Notes: generated by a model not told the origin, from the letters alone. DNA of 35,183 bases from Propionibacteriaceae bacterium (GCA_009780915.1 WQZD01000029.1:1-35183); one strand, 5' to 3'. Positions 1 to 6,657 are shown, numbered from the stretch's first letter. Made by a program: numbers and translations.

Positions 1-1238
1 ACAGCCCTTCCAAGGGCTTCTCGGGCACTGACACGTGCGCCTATACGGCGGGGGACGCCTCCGGGCAGACCACGACCTCCACCATCACTGTCACTGTGAC
101 CCCGGTGGCCACACCAGACACAGCCACCACCACGGCGGGGACACCTGTCACAGTGCTCGTCCTCGACAACGACCTGGGGTCGGGCCTGACCCTGACCAGT
201 GTCACCGGGTGCTCCCACGGGACAGCCACGATCGCCGCCCAGGGCACCTCCGTGGTGTACGCACCAGCTGCGGGGTACTCTGGCACGGACTCCTGCGCCT
301 ACGCGGTGGAGGACACCTCCGGGCAGACCACGGCCTCGACGATCACCGTCACTGTGACACCGGTGGCCGTGGACGACACAGCGACCATCCCCGCAGGCGA
401 CCAGGTCACCATCCCCGTCCTCGACAACGATCAGGGTGCCGATCTGATGGTCACCAAAGTGGCTGGATGCGCCCATGGCGACGCCATCGTCAGGGACAAC
501 CAAGTGGTGTATCGCCCCGGCGACATGTTCTCCGGGACGGACACCTGCTCCTACGACGTCAGGGACGGCACCGGGCAGACCACGACAGCCGTCATCACCG
601 TCACGGTCACGCCAGTCGCCATGGATGACGACGCCACCACCCATGCGGACACCCCCGTCACCGTCCCTGTCCTCGACAACGACCGTGGAACAGACCTGGT
701 GGTCGCCGACTCGGTCGCCTGTGACTACGGGCAGGCCGACATCGGTGATGGCGGCATCCTCACCTACACGCCCGAAACCGGGCGCTCCGGCATCGCCACC
801 TGCCAGTACGAGGCGACCGACGACTCCGGGCAGGCCGACACGGCCACCGTCACCATCACCGTGATGCCCGTGGCCGTGGACGACACCGCCTCCACCACCG
901 CCGGGGACCCGATCGCCATCCCCGTCGTCGACAATGACACCGGCACACACCTGGTGGTCACCGGGACGACCTGTGACCACGGAACCGCCGCCATCGACGA
1001 CAACACGGTTGTGTACCAGTCCACAAACGAGTTCTCCGGAACCGGCATGTGCGCCTACACGATCACCGACGGCGACGGACTGACCGACACGGCTAGAATC
1101 ACCGTCACCGTCACAGCTCTCCATGCCGACACAGGCGGCGCCATCGAGGCACGGGGGCGTTTCCCCCTCGCGCTCGGGATCGCGCTGATCCTCGCCGGTG
1201 CCGCAGGCCTCACGCGACGCCAAGCCGCCTCCATGTAG
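1..1238 (+). CDS. Cell-wall-anchored surface protein with cadherin-like (tandem-95 type) repeats, C-terminal part
   Basis: The reading frame is open from the left edge (first full codon at 3) to the stop at 1236-1238; the start codon lies outside. At least four complete repeats of 84-86 residues are visible plus the tail of a fifth. Each begins like TPVAVDDTA, carries a DND-G turn, a GC-HG motif and a G-(S/T)D-(S/T)-C-Y motif, so each repeat has two cysteines that could form a disulfide. This matches the tandem-95/cadherin-like family of extracellular repeat proteins. The C-terminus has a sorting-like signal, LHADTGG (1119-1139), then a hydrophobic helix and the basic tail TRRQAASM, so sortase anchoring to the wall is likely although the motif is not LPXTG. 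The role is probably adhesion or surface structure; no ligand can be inferred. The gene is followed directly by a strong terminator. Confidence 0.85.
   Translation, partial: SPSKGFSGTDTCAYTAGDASGQTTTSTITVTVTPVATPDTATTTAGTPVTVLVLDNDLGSGLTLTSVTGCSHGTATIAAQGTSVVYAPAAGYSGTDSCAYAVEDTSGQTTASTITVTVTPVAVDDTATIPAGDQVTIPVLDNDQGADLMVTKVAGCAHGDAIVRDNQVVYRPGDMFSGTDTCSYDVRDGTGQTTTAVITVTVTPVAMDDDATTHADTPVTVPVLDNDRGTDLVVADSVACDYGQADIGDGGILTYTPETGRSGIATCQYEATDDSGQADTATVTITVMPVAVDDTASTTAGDPIAIPVVDNDTGTHLVVTGTTCDHGTAAIDDNTVVYQSTNEFSGTGMCAYTITDGDGLTDTARITVTVTALHADTGGAIEARGRFPLALGIALILAGAAGLTRRQAASM
99..1118 (+). repeat. Four tandem ~255-bp coding repeats
   Basis: Repeat units run approximately 99-356, 357-608, 609-863 and 864-1118. 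They encode 84-86 residues each, with the shared start TPVA, the DND turn and the paired cysteines. The units differ at many codons, so they are old repeats and not a recent expansion. Confidence 0.85.
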
Positions 1239-1254
1239 GAGGCAACACGCAAAG

Positions 1255-1305
1255 AAACGACCGGCGCCGCATGCTACCAAACAGCATGCGGCGCCGGTCG
1301 TTTTT
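1255..1305 (+). terminator. Strong intrinsic terminator of the surface protein gene
   Basis: A perfect inverted repeat of about 20 bp (arms 1256-1275 and 1283-1302, GC-rich, 7-nt loop ACCAAAC) is followed by a T-run (1300-1305). Because the left arm begins with an A-run, it could also act in the reverse direction. It lies 17 bp after the stop codon. Confidence 0.93.
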
Positions 1306-1661
1306 CACGTTCTTTCCGCGCCACCACGGCTAGATGGGCTGCCGGTCGTGTCCTCTCCGCCGTGGGCGCAGGCGCATAATCTCGCTGATGCAGCTTTGGG
1401 TCGCCAACGTGGTCCCCTTGACGCTGGGGCACAGGCTTCTGAAGATTCGCATTCGACGAATTGGTCGCCAACGTGGTCCCCTTGACGCTGGGGCACAGGA
1501 GAGGTTCCTGCTCTGCTGGTCTGGCAAGGCGATTCGCGTCTGCGGGCACGGTGGAAACCGTGTGAGAGCGCTGTACTGGGCCAGTGTCGGCTCCTGTTTT
1601 CCGCTATGCATTTGGGGTGACCGCCCGTGGACCTCTCTGGGGCCCTGACGCGGTCGCGTCG
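1306..1661. other. Non-coding stretch with CRISPR-like repeats and a small hairpin
   Basis: No credible gene is visible; the short open frames on both strands have no family features. The stretch holds two exact 37-bp repeats (separate entry) and a perfect 6-bp hairpin with a GGAA loop (CACGGT 1547-1552, ACCGTG 1557-1562). Confidence 0.6.
1399..1499. repeat. Two identical 37-bp repeats separated by a 27-bp unique spacer (CRISPR-like)
   Basis: The copies at 1399-1435 and 1463-1499 are identical over 37 bp. Each contains a partly palindromic CCCC-(8 nt)-GGGG core. The 27-bp spacer contains its own short inverted repeat (ATTCG 1445-1449, CGAAT 1457-1461). A much weaker resemblance to the repeat, shortened by 8 nt, can be made at 1344-1372, with a 26-bp gap before the first copy. 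Repeat and spacer lengths are compatible with a residual CRISPR array, but two copies and no cas gene in the window do not prove it. They could also be protein-binding direct repeats of the neighbouring mobile element. Confidence 0.8.
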
Positions 1662-2135
1662 TCATAGTCTAGCGCAACTGAGGAAGAGGTTCCGTAGGGC
1701 ATGGAACGGTGGTGGGGTGTCGATGTTCGCCTGCGCACAGGCGTCTGCGAACGCCTTGGACAGGGTCCTCGATGTCACGGGTCGACCGTCCGCATGGCTG
1801 AGGATGAGACTGTCCGGGCCGAGGCGGACGTGGGCTCCCAGATGGGCGCTCAGGGGAGCCAGGGTTGTGGCGGGGATGGTGACGTCGCGTCTGTCGGCGT
1901 CCGACTTGGTGGGGCCTGCTTGTGTCCGCACGGCATCGTCGGGGGCCGCACTGCGGGTGACGTGGATGACCCCCGCCTGCATGTCGATGTCGCCGAGCCG
2001 GAGTTCTCGGACCTCGCCGGATCGCAAACCACACTCGGACGCCAGGAGGACGGCGATCGCCCAGGGGGCGGGCATGGTGTGGGCGATGGAAGGGATTGTG
2101 TCAGGCGTGAGAGTCGTCCTCGTGGGGCTTGTCAT
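1662..2135 (-). pseudogene. Truncated tyrosine recombinase (catalytic domain fragment)
   Basis: The 157-residue frame matches the catalytic domain of phage-type integrases. It has the first catalytic arginine region (CGLRSGEVREL, around residue 38) and the second box FHALRN near the end. It lacks the N-terminal arm- and core-binding domains and stops just after the HxLR box, so the nucleophilic tyrosine is absent and it cannot be a working recombinase. It still has a plausible ribosome binding site (AGGAG, 8 nt before the ATG at 2135) and starts 34 bp after the stop of the intact integrase on the same strand. I read it as the remnant of a second integrase from an earlier insertion. A retained role as a DNA-binding fragment is possible but unsupported. 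Confidence 0.75.
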
Positions 2136-2169
2136 TGTCGTTCTCCTAGGTGATGGGTGGTGGTATGTG

Positions 2170-3336
2170 TCATGGTGTCGACATCTCGATTGGTTCTCGC
2201 CGTAGGGCTAGGGATGGCAGGCTGTTGATGATTTCGTGGTTCCGTCCGGAGATTTCGTCCAGGTATTTACGTAGGACGCGGGAGTCGTTTTGCCCCAAGA
2301 GGCGGATCGCCTCGTACTCGCTGGCTCCGCCTTTCACGACGAACATGGTCGCGGCGTAGTGGCGAAGGTCGTGAAATCTCAAGTCGGGGCATCCGGCTTG
2401 TGTGCGGGCTTTGTCCCAGTAGTTCCACAGTGAACCGACGGGGAGTAGCTCTCCTCGAACGCTGGGGAAGAGCAAGGCGTCGTCCCGTGGACCGACGTGC
2501 TCGCTGAGGTGCTCTTCCACGTCGGTGATCATATCTCGACTGATCGGGACCCGTCGTGAGCTGTAGGTGGATTTCGTCGATCCCTCGTGTTCGCCGCCGT
2601 CGTAGCGTGCTATGTTGCGCCGTACGGTGATGAGTCCGTGAGCGAGGTCGATGTCCGCGCGTTTGAGTCCGCGAATCTCCCCGTTGCGCAGACCAGATGC
2701 AGCAGCGAGTTGGACTGCGAGGCGGTATCTGTCTGGCATGAAGGACACGGCGAGGAGGATTTCGACGTCGGTGGGGAGGACGGTCACGCTGGCCCGTTTG
2801 TGGACTCCGGCGCCGGGGATGTTGCAGGGGCTCTCCGTGATGAGCTGCTCACGCTTAGCATTCAAGAGGAGCGTGCGCAAGAAGGCATAGGTGTGGGCGC
2901 GCTCCGTGGGGGCCGTCGGGCAGAGCCGGGCGTACCAGTTGCCGACCTTCAGCGCAGTGATCTTCCCGAGGGGGACATCGCCGAAAGTGGGGCGAATGTG
3001 CCTGTCGAAGTATCGCCTGTACTCCTCGTCCGTGCGAGGCTTGCGGCCTCCTCGCGCGAAGAACAGATCCGCGTACTCTTCTAGGGTGTACTCGACCTCT
3101 TCTTGGCGGCGCCGACGCTCCTCTTCTTCCTCCTTGACTTGAGTCGGCGACTTCCAGGTCCCCAGCGAGATGGACCTCTCCACCTCACCCAGCCAACCCC
3201 AGGCGTCCTGTTTGGACACGAAGGTCCGGTCGGCACTGTAGTAAATCCCATCGGGGCCATAGTAGCGTGCCCTCCATCGCCCGGACGGCAGTTGGCTCGA
3301 CGCCCCGAATGTGCGTCTTCCCGCCTTGTTCGCCAT
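2170..3336 (-). CDS. int: Tyrosine-family site-specific integrase
   Basis: This 388-residue integrase would recombine attachment sites of a genomic island or prophage. Domains in order: an N-terminal arm-binding region rich in aromatic and basic residues (about 15-50); a charged linker with an E/R-rich helix (65-80); a SAM-like core-binding domain (82-165); and the catalytic domain (185-365). Catalytic residues are visible: R217 (SGLRNGE), K255 (STKST), H322 and R325 (FHDLRH) and nucleophile Y358 (RKYLDE). The position that is usually H or W in the LGH box is Q349 (LLGQND), a tolerated but unusual variant. I chose the ATG at 3336 over the upstream one at 3402 because GAAAGG lies 9 nt before it and because the longer start would fall inside the putative promoter. 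It sits about 215 bp from the attachment core, with iterons between. Confidence 0.93.
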   Translation of the reverse strand: MANKAGRRTFGASSQLPSGRWRARYYGPDGIYYSADRTFVSKQDAWGWLGEVERSISLGTWKSPTQVKEEEEERRRRQEEVEYTLEEYADLFFARGGRKPRTDEEYRRYFDRHIRPTFGDVPLGKITALKVGNWYARLCPTAPTERAHTYAFLRTLLLNAKREQLITESPCNIPGAGVHKRASVTVLPTDVEILLAVSFMPDRYRLAVQLAAASGLRNGEIRGLKRADIDLAHGLITVRRNIARYDGGEHEGSTKSTYSSRRVPISRDMITDVEEHLSEHVGPRDDALLFPSVRGELLPVGSLWNYWDKARTQAGCPDLRFHDLRHYAATMFVVKGGASEYEAIRLLGQNDSRVLRKYLDEISGRNHEIINSLPSLALRREPIEMSTP

Positions 3337-3387
3337 GTCTATCAGCCTTTCGTGAGGGGCCTCGTTGGCCTTCCTTGTTCGCTCCTG

Positions 3388-3465
3388 ACACTTGACTATC
3401 ATAGTAGTCGGCGTGTCATTAGCGTGTCATTAGCGTGTGAATTTTTGTAAATTCCAGTCAAGTGT
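3388..3465 (-). promoter_or_regulatory. Integrase promoter with 11-bp iterons and flanking inverted repeat (candidate arm sites)
   Basis: A consensus -10 box TATGAT on the minus strand (3398-3403) lies about 60 bp before the int start. Just upstream are direct repeats GCGTGTCATTA (3411-3421 and 3422-3432) and a third diverged copy (3433-3443). A perfect 10-bp inverted repeat, ACACTTGACT (3388-3397) and AGTCAAGTGT (3456-3465), brackets them. The position between int and the att core suggests arm-type integrase or excisionase sites that also autoregulate int. This role is inference; the repeats are seen directly. Confidence 0.6.
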
Positions 3466-3550
3466 AGCGTCGCCATCAAAATCACATATTGCCTTGTCGG
3501 CACACACAAAACACCAAGTGGCCCGGCATATCATAAACCGTTTGGCTAAC

Positions 3551-3573
3551 TGGTTCGAATCCCGTTAGCTCCA
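3551..3573 (+). other. Attachment-core candidate: 3' end of a tRNA-Ala-like or tmRNA-like gene
   Basis: The segment reads as a T-arm plus 3' acceptor strand: a TTCGAAT T-loop, then CCCGT, then TAGCTCC and discriminator A. The acceptor strand would pair with 5' GGGGCTA, giving the G3-U70 wobble of tRNA-Ala and tmRNA. No 5' part exists upstream and the T-stem has one mismatch, so this is a fragment and not a gene. It lies upstream of a tyrosine integrase, as expected for an att site left by integration into the 3' end of such an RNA gene. The rest of 3444-3770 has lower GC, no gene, an 8-bp inverted repeat bracketing the core (CCAAGTGG 3514-3521, CCACTTGG 3571-3578) and a hairpin at 3713-3739. 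Confidence 0.6.
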
Positions 3574-3712
3574 CTTGGGGATTCTCCGAATCCCTCCACG
3601 TGTCAACTGGCTGCAATCGCCTCAGAAGTGTAATCGAGCTTGCACTTTGTTTGTATTGTCTCGGAATCTTGTCGACAGATGTGTCTCGTTCGGCTCAATT
3701 GCCTGTGCTCCA

Positions 3713-3739
3713 CCAGGGTTCTCATATTCGAAACCCTGG
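3713..3739 (-). terminator. Hairpin downstream of the PIN toxin gene
   Basis: Perfect 8-bp arms CCAGGGTT (3713-3720) and AACCCTGG (3732-3739) with an 11-nt loop lie 32 bp after the toxin stop on the minus strand. There is no T-run, so termination activity is uncertain. Confidence 0.35.
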
Positions 3740-3770
3740 CCTGTTCGGTGGTTGGGAGGCCCGTCTCTGA

Positions 3771-4379
3771 TCAGTGGTTTCGTATTCTGGCGGCGAATTT
3801 GGGAGCGCCAGCGTTGTTCAATTTTTCAATCATGTCGGCAGCTGTGACCGCCGGATTGGTCTTAGCTTCGGCGGCTCGGTGGATCGACTCCGCAACCTGT
3901 TCGGGGTGACGTTCGTACAGGAGGCAAAGGTAGTCGTCTGCGCTCGTGACTTGCACGCCTGCCTCGGAAAGACGCTGGGACTGAAAGTGTTTGGTGTTCT
4001 TGGTTAGCAGCACGTGCACGTTGCCGAAGACGCAAGCGGCGGCATGAACACGGTCGGTCGGGTCAGGCGACAAATCGTCCGTGACCTGAGTGCGATACAG
4101 GTCAGGGGCGATCCGGTATGGCGTGAAGAACCCACGAACAGCAGCAGACACCGACCGGGCGGATTCTGGGGTGCGTTGCCCATGTTCAACGATGACGCGT
4201 TCCCACTCATCGAGCAGTTCGTCCGTCCAAACCCAGGTGAACAGAAGATCTTCCGACAGAGTCAACAGCAGATCCATGATCGTGAATGGGAAAAGCTCGC
4301 TGGTGTCGATGAAGACACGCTCCAGTCCGGCTGCCCTAGCCACCTGCGCCGCCCATTGCGGTGCGTAGAGCGTCACCAC
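3771..4379 (-). CDS. PIN-domain toxin of a type II toxin-antitoxin module
   Basis: The 202-residue protein resembles VapC-like PIN ribonucleases, which cleave RNA with acid-coordinated metal ions. Visible features: VFIDTSELF with D25, a helix with E57/E60 (DELLDEWERV), PTDRVHAAA with D109, and the C-terminal core strand LLTKNTKHF. In that strand the usual last acidic residue (N-x-x-D-F) is replaced by H131. A C-terminal extension of about 55 residues follows the PIN core. The partner antitoxin gene lies directly upstream on the same strand and overlaps by 44 bp if the GTG at 4379 is used. A later start is possible because the PIN fold begins near residue 20. The HTH-antitoxin plus PIN-toxin pairing is a known actinobacterial type. 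Activity with the altered residue is uncertain. Confidence 0.75.
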   Translation of the reverse strand: MVTLYAPQWAAQVARAAGLERVFIDTSELFPFTIMDLLLTLSEDLLFTWVWTDELLDEWERVIVEHGQRTPESARSVSAAVRGFFTPYRIAPDLYRTQVTDDLSPDPTDRVHAAACVFGNVHVLLTKNTKHFQSQRLSEAGVQVTSADDYLCLLYERHPEQVAESIHRAAEAKTNPAVTAADMIEKLNNAGAPKFAARIRNH

Positions 4380-4722
4380 CCCTGCGGCGCGACTCGCGTT
4401 CGCTGGCCAGATCCACTACGTCCTGGACTCGGATTCGGCGGTGCTTGCTGCCGGGAAGGTGGCGGTATGGTAGGACGCCGTCGGCGCAGAGCCGGTCGAC
4501 GAATTGCCGTGTGACACCGATCATGTCAGCGGCCTGTGTCGGTGTCACTTCGTCCTCAGTGCGCATGACGACCACACGGGATCCTTCTGCGATGTCGACC
4601 AGCATCGACCTGACCACTCGTTCGACCTCAGAGTCGTCGGCGAGCCGATCGGCGAGATCGTGGGCGGCCGCACGAACCGCCGGGTCTACGGGATCCAATG
4701 TGATGGCGCTCATGGATGACAT
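4336..4722 (-). CDS. Excisionase-like HTH antitoxin (partner of PIN toxin)
   Basis: From the ATG at 4722 the product is 128 residues. The middle holds an excisionase/MerR-type helix-turn-helix: TPTQAADMIGVTRQFVDRLC, then the wing PYRHLPGSKHRRIRVQDV typical of HTH_17 proteins. The N-terminal part is acidic and helical; the C-terminal tail (SERESRRRGGDALR) is charged and may contact the toxin. It probably binds its own promoter and neutralises the PIN protein encoded next. The start at 4722 was chosen because the frame upstream (to 4773) runs through the candidate promoter. An ATG three codons later is equally possible. An annotator could mistake it for a phage excisionase given the nearby integrase, but coupling to the PIN gene argues for an antitoxin. 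Confidence 0.75.
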   Translation of the reverse strand: MSSMSAITLDPVDPAVRAAAHDLADRLADDSEVERVVRSMLVDIAEGSRVVVMRTEDEVTPTQAADMIGVTRQFVDRLCADGVLPYRHLPGSKHRRIRVQDVVDLASERESRRRGGDALRTAMGGAGG

Positions 4723-4737
4723 GGACACCAGCCTACC

Positions 4738-4773
4738 AGTAACTGCAATATCAGCAACTAACGGCTCGCGCAA
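4738..4773 (-). promoter_or_regulatory. Promoter and candidate autoregulatory operator of the HTH/PIN module
   Basis: On the minus strand TTGCGC (4768-4773) and TATTGC (4745-4750) are spaced 17 bp. An imperfect palindrome with half-sites of the form AGTNNCTG (4738-4745 and 4752-4759, 6 bp apart) covers the -10 box, as expected of an antitoxin operator. Confidence 0.5.
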
Positions 4774-5205
4774 ACGCCGTCACAGTCCCATCCAAACGGC
4801 GCCTCTCTCAGACTGATGGACATTTCACCCGCAAGGTGATGAATGGCCGTTTGAGTCAACCCAACGAGAAGCCGCTGTCGCTAGGTAGTACCTGTCCCAT
4901 CACCCAGCGGCCCTCAGTAGACATGGCGACCGGGAAAAGAGATATATTGACGGGTGGCGGTTGGCCTGGCGAGGATGGACGAGAGGAAGGAACACCCTCG
5001 TTTGGTGGGCTGCGATGAAGTCGACTGGGATGTTCGCATGGAATGCCTGTGCCAAGTGGGTGGAGCTGGTGCTGAGAGTGACGTGCTCCTGAATTCGCAG
5101 GAGAAATTGAAATGGGTGCATGGTTATCTCGCAGAGGAGAGGGATGATCGGAATAGTGGAATGCTACTCACCCATGCAGGACTGCCGTGCTTCAGCCCCC
5201 CACCA
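4774..5205. other. Stretch without a recognisable gene
   Basis: Short frames exist on both strands but none shows a family motif or a convincing start. The composition is mixed and no RNA gene or long repeat is visible. It may be eroded DNA of the accessory islet. Confidence 0.5.
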
Positions 5206-5739
5206 TCACCAACTAATGTCTGTGTTATGACGGAGACAGATCCCGTCGGCTCGCGCGGCGAAGGTGAAGAAGTGGGTCGCGTCGTGTCCGTACACCTCGC
5301 GCAGCATCCCGGCTTGGCCGTGGTTGTCGACGGTGTGGGTCTCCAGGATGAGGTACGCCGTCCCGGGGGCCGGAGTCCACGAGGAGGGGAGCGTGCCTGG
5401 CTCGTACTCGTGCCGGGCCAGGGGGCTGTTGTCGTCACTCATGTCCACGACCACGATGGATGTCGGCATGGGCTCCACGTGGACGAAGAAAGTCACGTCC
5501 ATGATGCTGGTCGATGACACGATTCCGTGTTGGACGATCGTGGACTGTGACATCGATTGCGACGCCGTCATGCCCACGTTGTGCCCGTCGACGACGAAGT
5601 CCTCCTCGTGGGAGTCGATGTAGACCGACAGGTCCCGTGCCTGGTAGACGGAGTAGAAGGAGAAGAAGTAGAGGCCCGCGGTCACGTGTAGTGTCCCTGA
5701 GAGGGTACGGGTCACATCGTCGTCGAGCGTGGACGGCAC
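5206..5739 (-). CDS. Hypothetical protein, 177 residues
   Basis: I do not recognise this protein. From a GTG start at 5739, preceded by AGGGG 6 nt away, the sequence shows alternating hydrophobic and polar residues (GLYFFSFYSVY, TSIMDVTFFVHV, TAYLILETHTV), suggesting a mostly beta-stranded soluble fold without signal peptide or membrane helix. Negatively charged loops (DMSDDNS, DSHEEDF) and several histidines are present. It lies alone between two toxin-antitoxin modules, within the islet that begins at the attachment core. The opposite-strand frame at 4954-5517 covers part of it but has a far less protein-like composition. Whether it is expressed is unknown. Confidence 0.55.
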   Translation of the reverse strand: MPSTLDDDVTRTLSGTLHVTAGLYFFSFYSVYQARDLSVYIDSHEEDFVVDGHNVGMTASQSMSQSTIVQHGIVSSTSIMDVTFFVHVEPMPTSIVVVDMSDDNSPLARHEYEPGTLPSSWTPAPGTAYLILETHTVDNHGQAGMLREVYGHDATHFFTFAARADGICLRHNTDISW

Positions 5740-5835
5740 ACCGCCCCTAAGGTGAGTTCACGCTTCATTGTCGTCTTTTCTGTATGGTGAATGGAATCTA
5801 TCCACCTGTTGTCAGTGTGTCAAGCATCCAGGTGG

Positions 5836-5865
5836 ATATATACTAGATCAAGGAGACGTATATAT
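5836..5865 (+). promoter_or_regulatory. vapBC operator: 8-bp inverted repeat over the -10 box, RBS and start codon
   Basis: Perfect arms ATATATAC (5836-5843) and GTATATAT (5858-5865) are separated by 14 bp. The left arm contains a -10-like TATACT (5839-5844), the spacer contains the AAGGAG ribosome binding site (5850-5855), and the right arm overlaps the ATG at 5864. This is the classic position for VapBC autorepression. Confidence 0.65.
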
Positions 5866-6082
5866 GGAAGGTGTCATCATGAAGACGTTGATCGACCTCG
5901 ACGAGACACTCCTGGCGGACGCCATGTCAGCCACGGGACAGACCACGAAGCGGGCGACGGTGGTGGAGGCGCTGGAGCATGTCGTTCGACGCGCGCGAGC
6001 CTTGGACTACCTTGAACGGCTCAAGGAGGGTATGGCTAGCGACCTCGACGACGTGGACGTCATCCGCCAGGCACAGCGATGA
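5864..6082 (+). CDS. vapB: VapB-type antitoxin
   Basis: The product (72 residues from 5864) begins MEGVIMKTLIDLDETLL and fits the short VapB antitoxins: an N-terminal beta-strand and helix (KTLIDLDETLLADAM) for ribbon-helix-helix-type DNA binding, then a helical C-terminal tail (ALEHVVRRARALDYLERLKE) that would wrap the toxin. The ATG at 5864 has an ideal AAGGAG 8 nt upstream. The ATG at 5879 gives the conventional MKTLIDLDE start and has its own GGAAGG 7 nt upstream, so both starts are possible. The stop overlaps the vapC start by 4 bp (ATGA), indicating translational coupling. The upstream inverted repeat suggests autorepression. Confidence 0.82.
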   Translation: MEGVIMKTLIDLDETLLADAMSATGQTTKRATVVEALEHVVRRARALDYLERLKEGMASDLDDVDVIRQAQR

Positions 6083-6519
6083 GACAATTGTATCTTTTGG
6101 ACAACTCTGTCACGCAGCGCATCCATCGATCCGAGGCGGTTGCTCAGGCGGTCGCCGCGCTGCTGATGACTGGCGACCTTGCCAGTTGCCTTCCGCAGGT
6201 GTTGGAAGAAGGGTTCTCGGCTCGCGGGGCGACAGAGCATCAGGCCATCCTTCGCGCGAACCACGAAGGCAAAGTCTTCCTCCCACCCGACTCCCAGGTG
6301 GCTGATATCGCGTGTGAGCTCCAAGCTTCGCTCTTCGAGCAGGGGCACGGCAGGGCGGTCGGGGTCAGCGACCTCCAGATCGCGGCGACGGCGATCCGCT
6401 ACTCACATGACCATCAGTGGGTCACCGTGGTCCATTACGACCACGATTTTGACCACCTCGGCCATGTCGCGCCGGAACTTCGGACGCAATGGATCGTCCC
6501 CGCTGGTTCGGTCGACTGA
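6079..6519 (+). CDS. vapC: VapC-type PIN-domain toxin ribonuclease
   Basis: The 146-residue protein has the four acidic positions of active PIN ribonucleases: D8 in YLLDNSV, E43/E44 in VLEEGFSAR, D98 in VGVSDLQIAATA, and D121/D123 in VHYDHDFDHL. Such toxins cleave tRNA or rRNA under stress when the antitoxin is degraded. It is encoded immediately after vapB with a 4-bp overlap. The length is normal for the family. Nothing indicates inactivation, in contrast to the other PIN gene of the islet, whose last acidic residue is changed. Confidence 0.85.
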   Translation: MRQLYLLDNSVTQRIHRSEAVAQAVAALLMTGDLASCLPQVLEEGFSARGATEHQAILRANHEGKVFLPPDSQVADIACELQASLFEQGHGRAVGVSDLQIAATAIRYSHDHQWVTVVHYDHDFDHLGHVAPELRTQWIVPAGSVD

Positions 6520-6630
6520 CCGTCACGGATCGTTCTCCCGCGGATCAGTCGCCATACCCCCAAGCCGAGCCCTGGCTGAGGGTGACGAGCGAATGGGCGA
6601 TCCACATGCCTCATTACTCGCTTTAGGCGA

Positions 6631-6657
6631 TTGAAGGGCGAAGAACACGGCTAGACT
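6631..6657 (+). promoter_or_regulatory. Candidate promoter of the DyP peroxidase gene
   Basis: TTGAAG (6631-6636) and TAGACT (6652-6657) are spaced only 15 bp, shorter than ideal. They precede the start codon by 31 bp. Confidence 0.35.

Noticed and set aside
1399-1499. Calling the 37-bp repeats a confirmed CRISPR array
   Set aside because: There are only two exact copies, one spacer and no cas genes, and the repeat does not match a type I recall. It is listed as a repeat with CRISPR as one hypothesis.
3498-3573. A complete tRNA gene ending at 3573
   Set aside because: No 5' acceptor strand, D-arm or anticodon arm can be found upstream, and the T-stem has a mismatch. Only a 3' fragment is supported.
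4954-5517. Plus-strand 187-residue frame overlapping the hypothetical gene at 5206-5739
   Set aside because: It has low-complexity Val/Gly/His stretches and no ribosome binding site. The minus-strand frame has the more protein-like composition.
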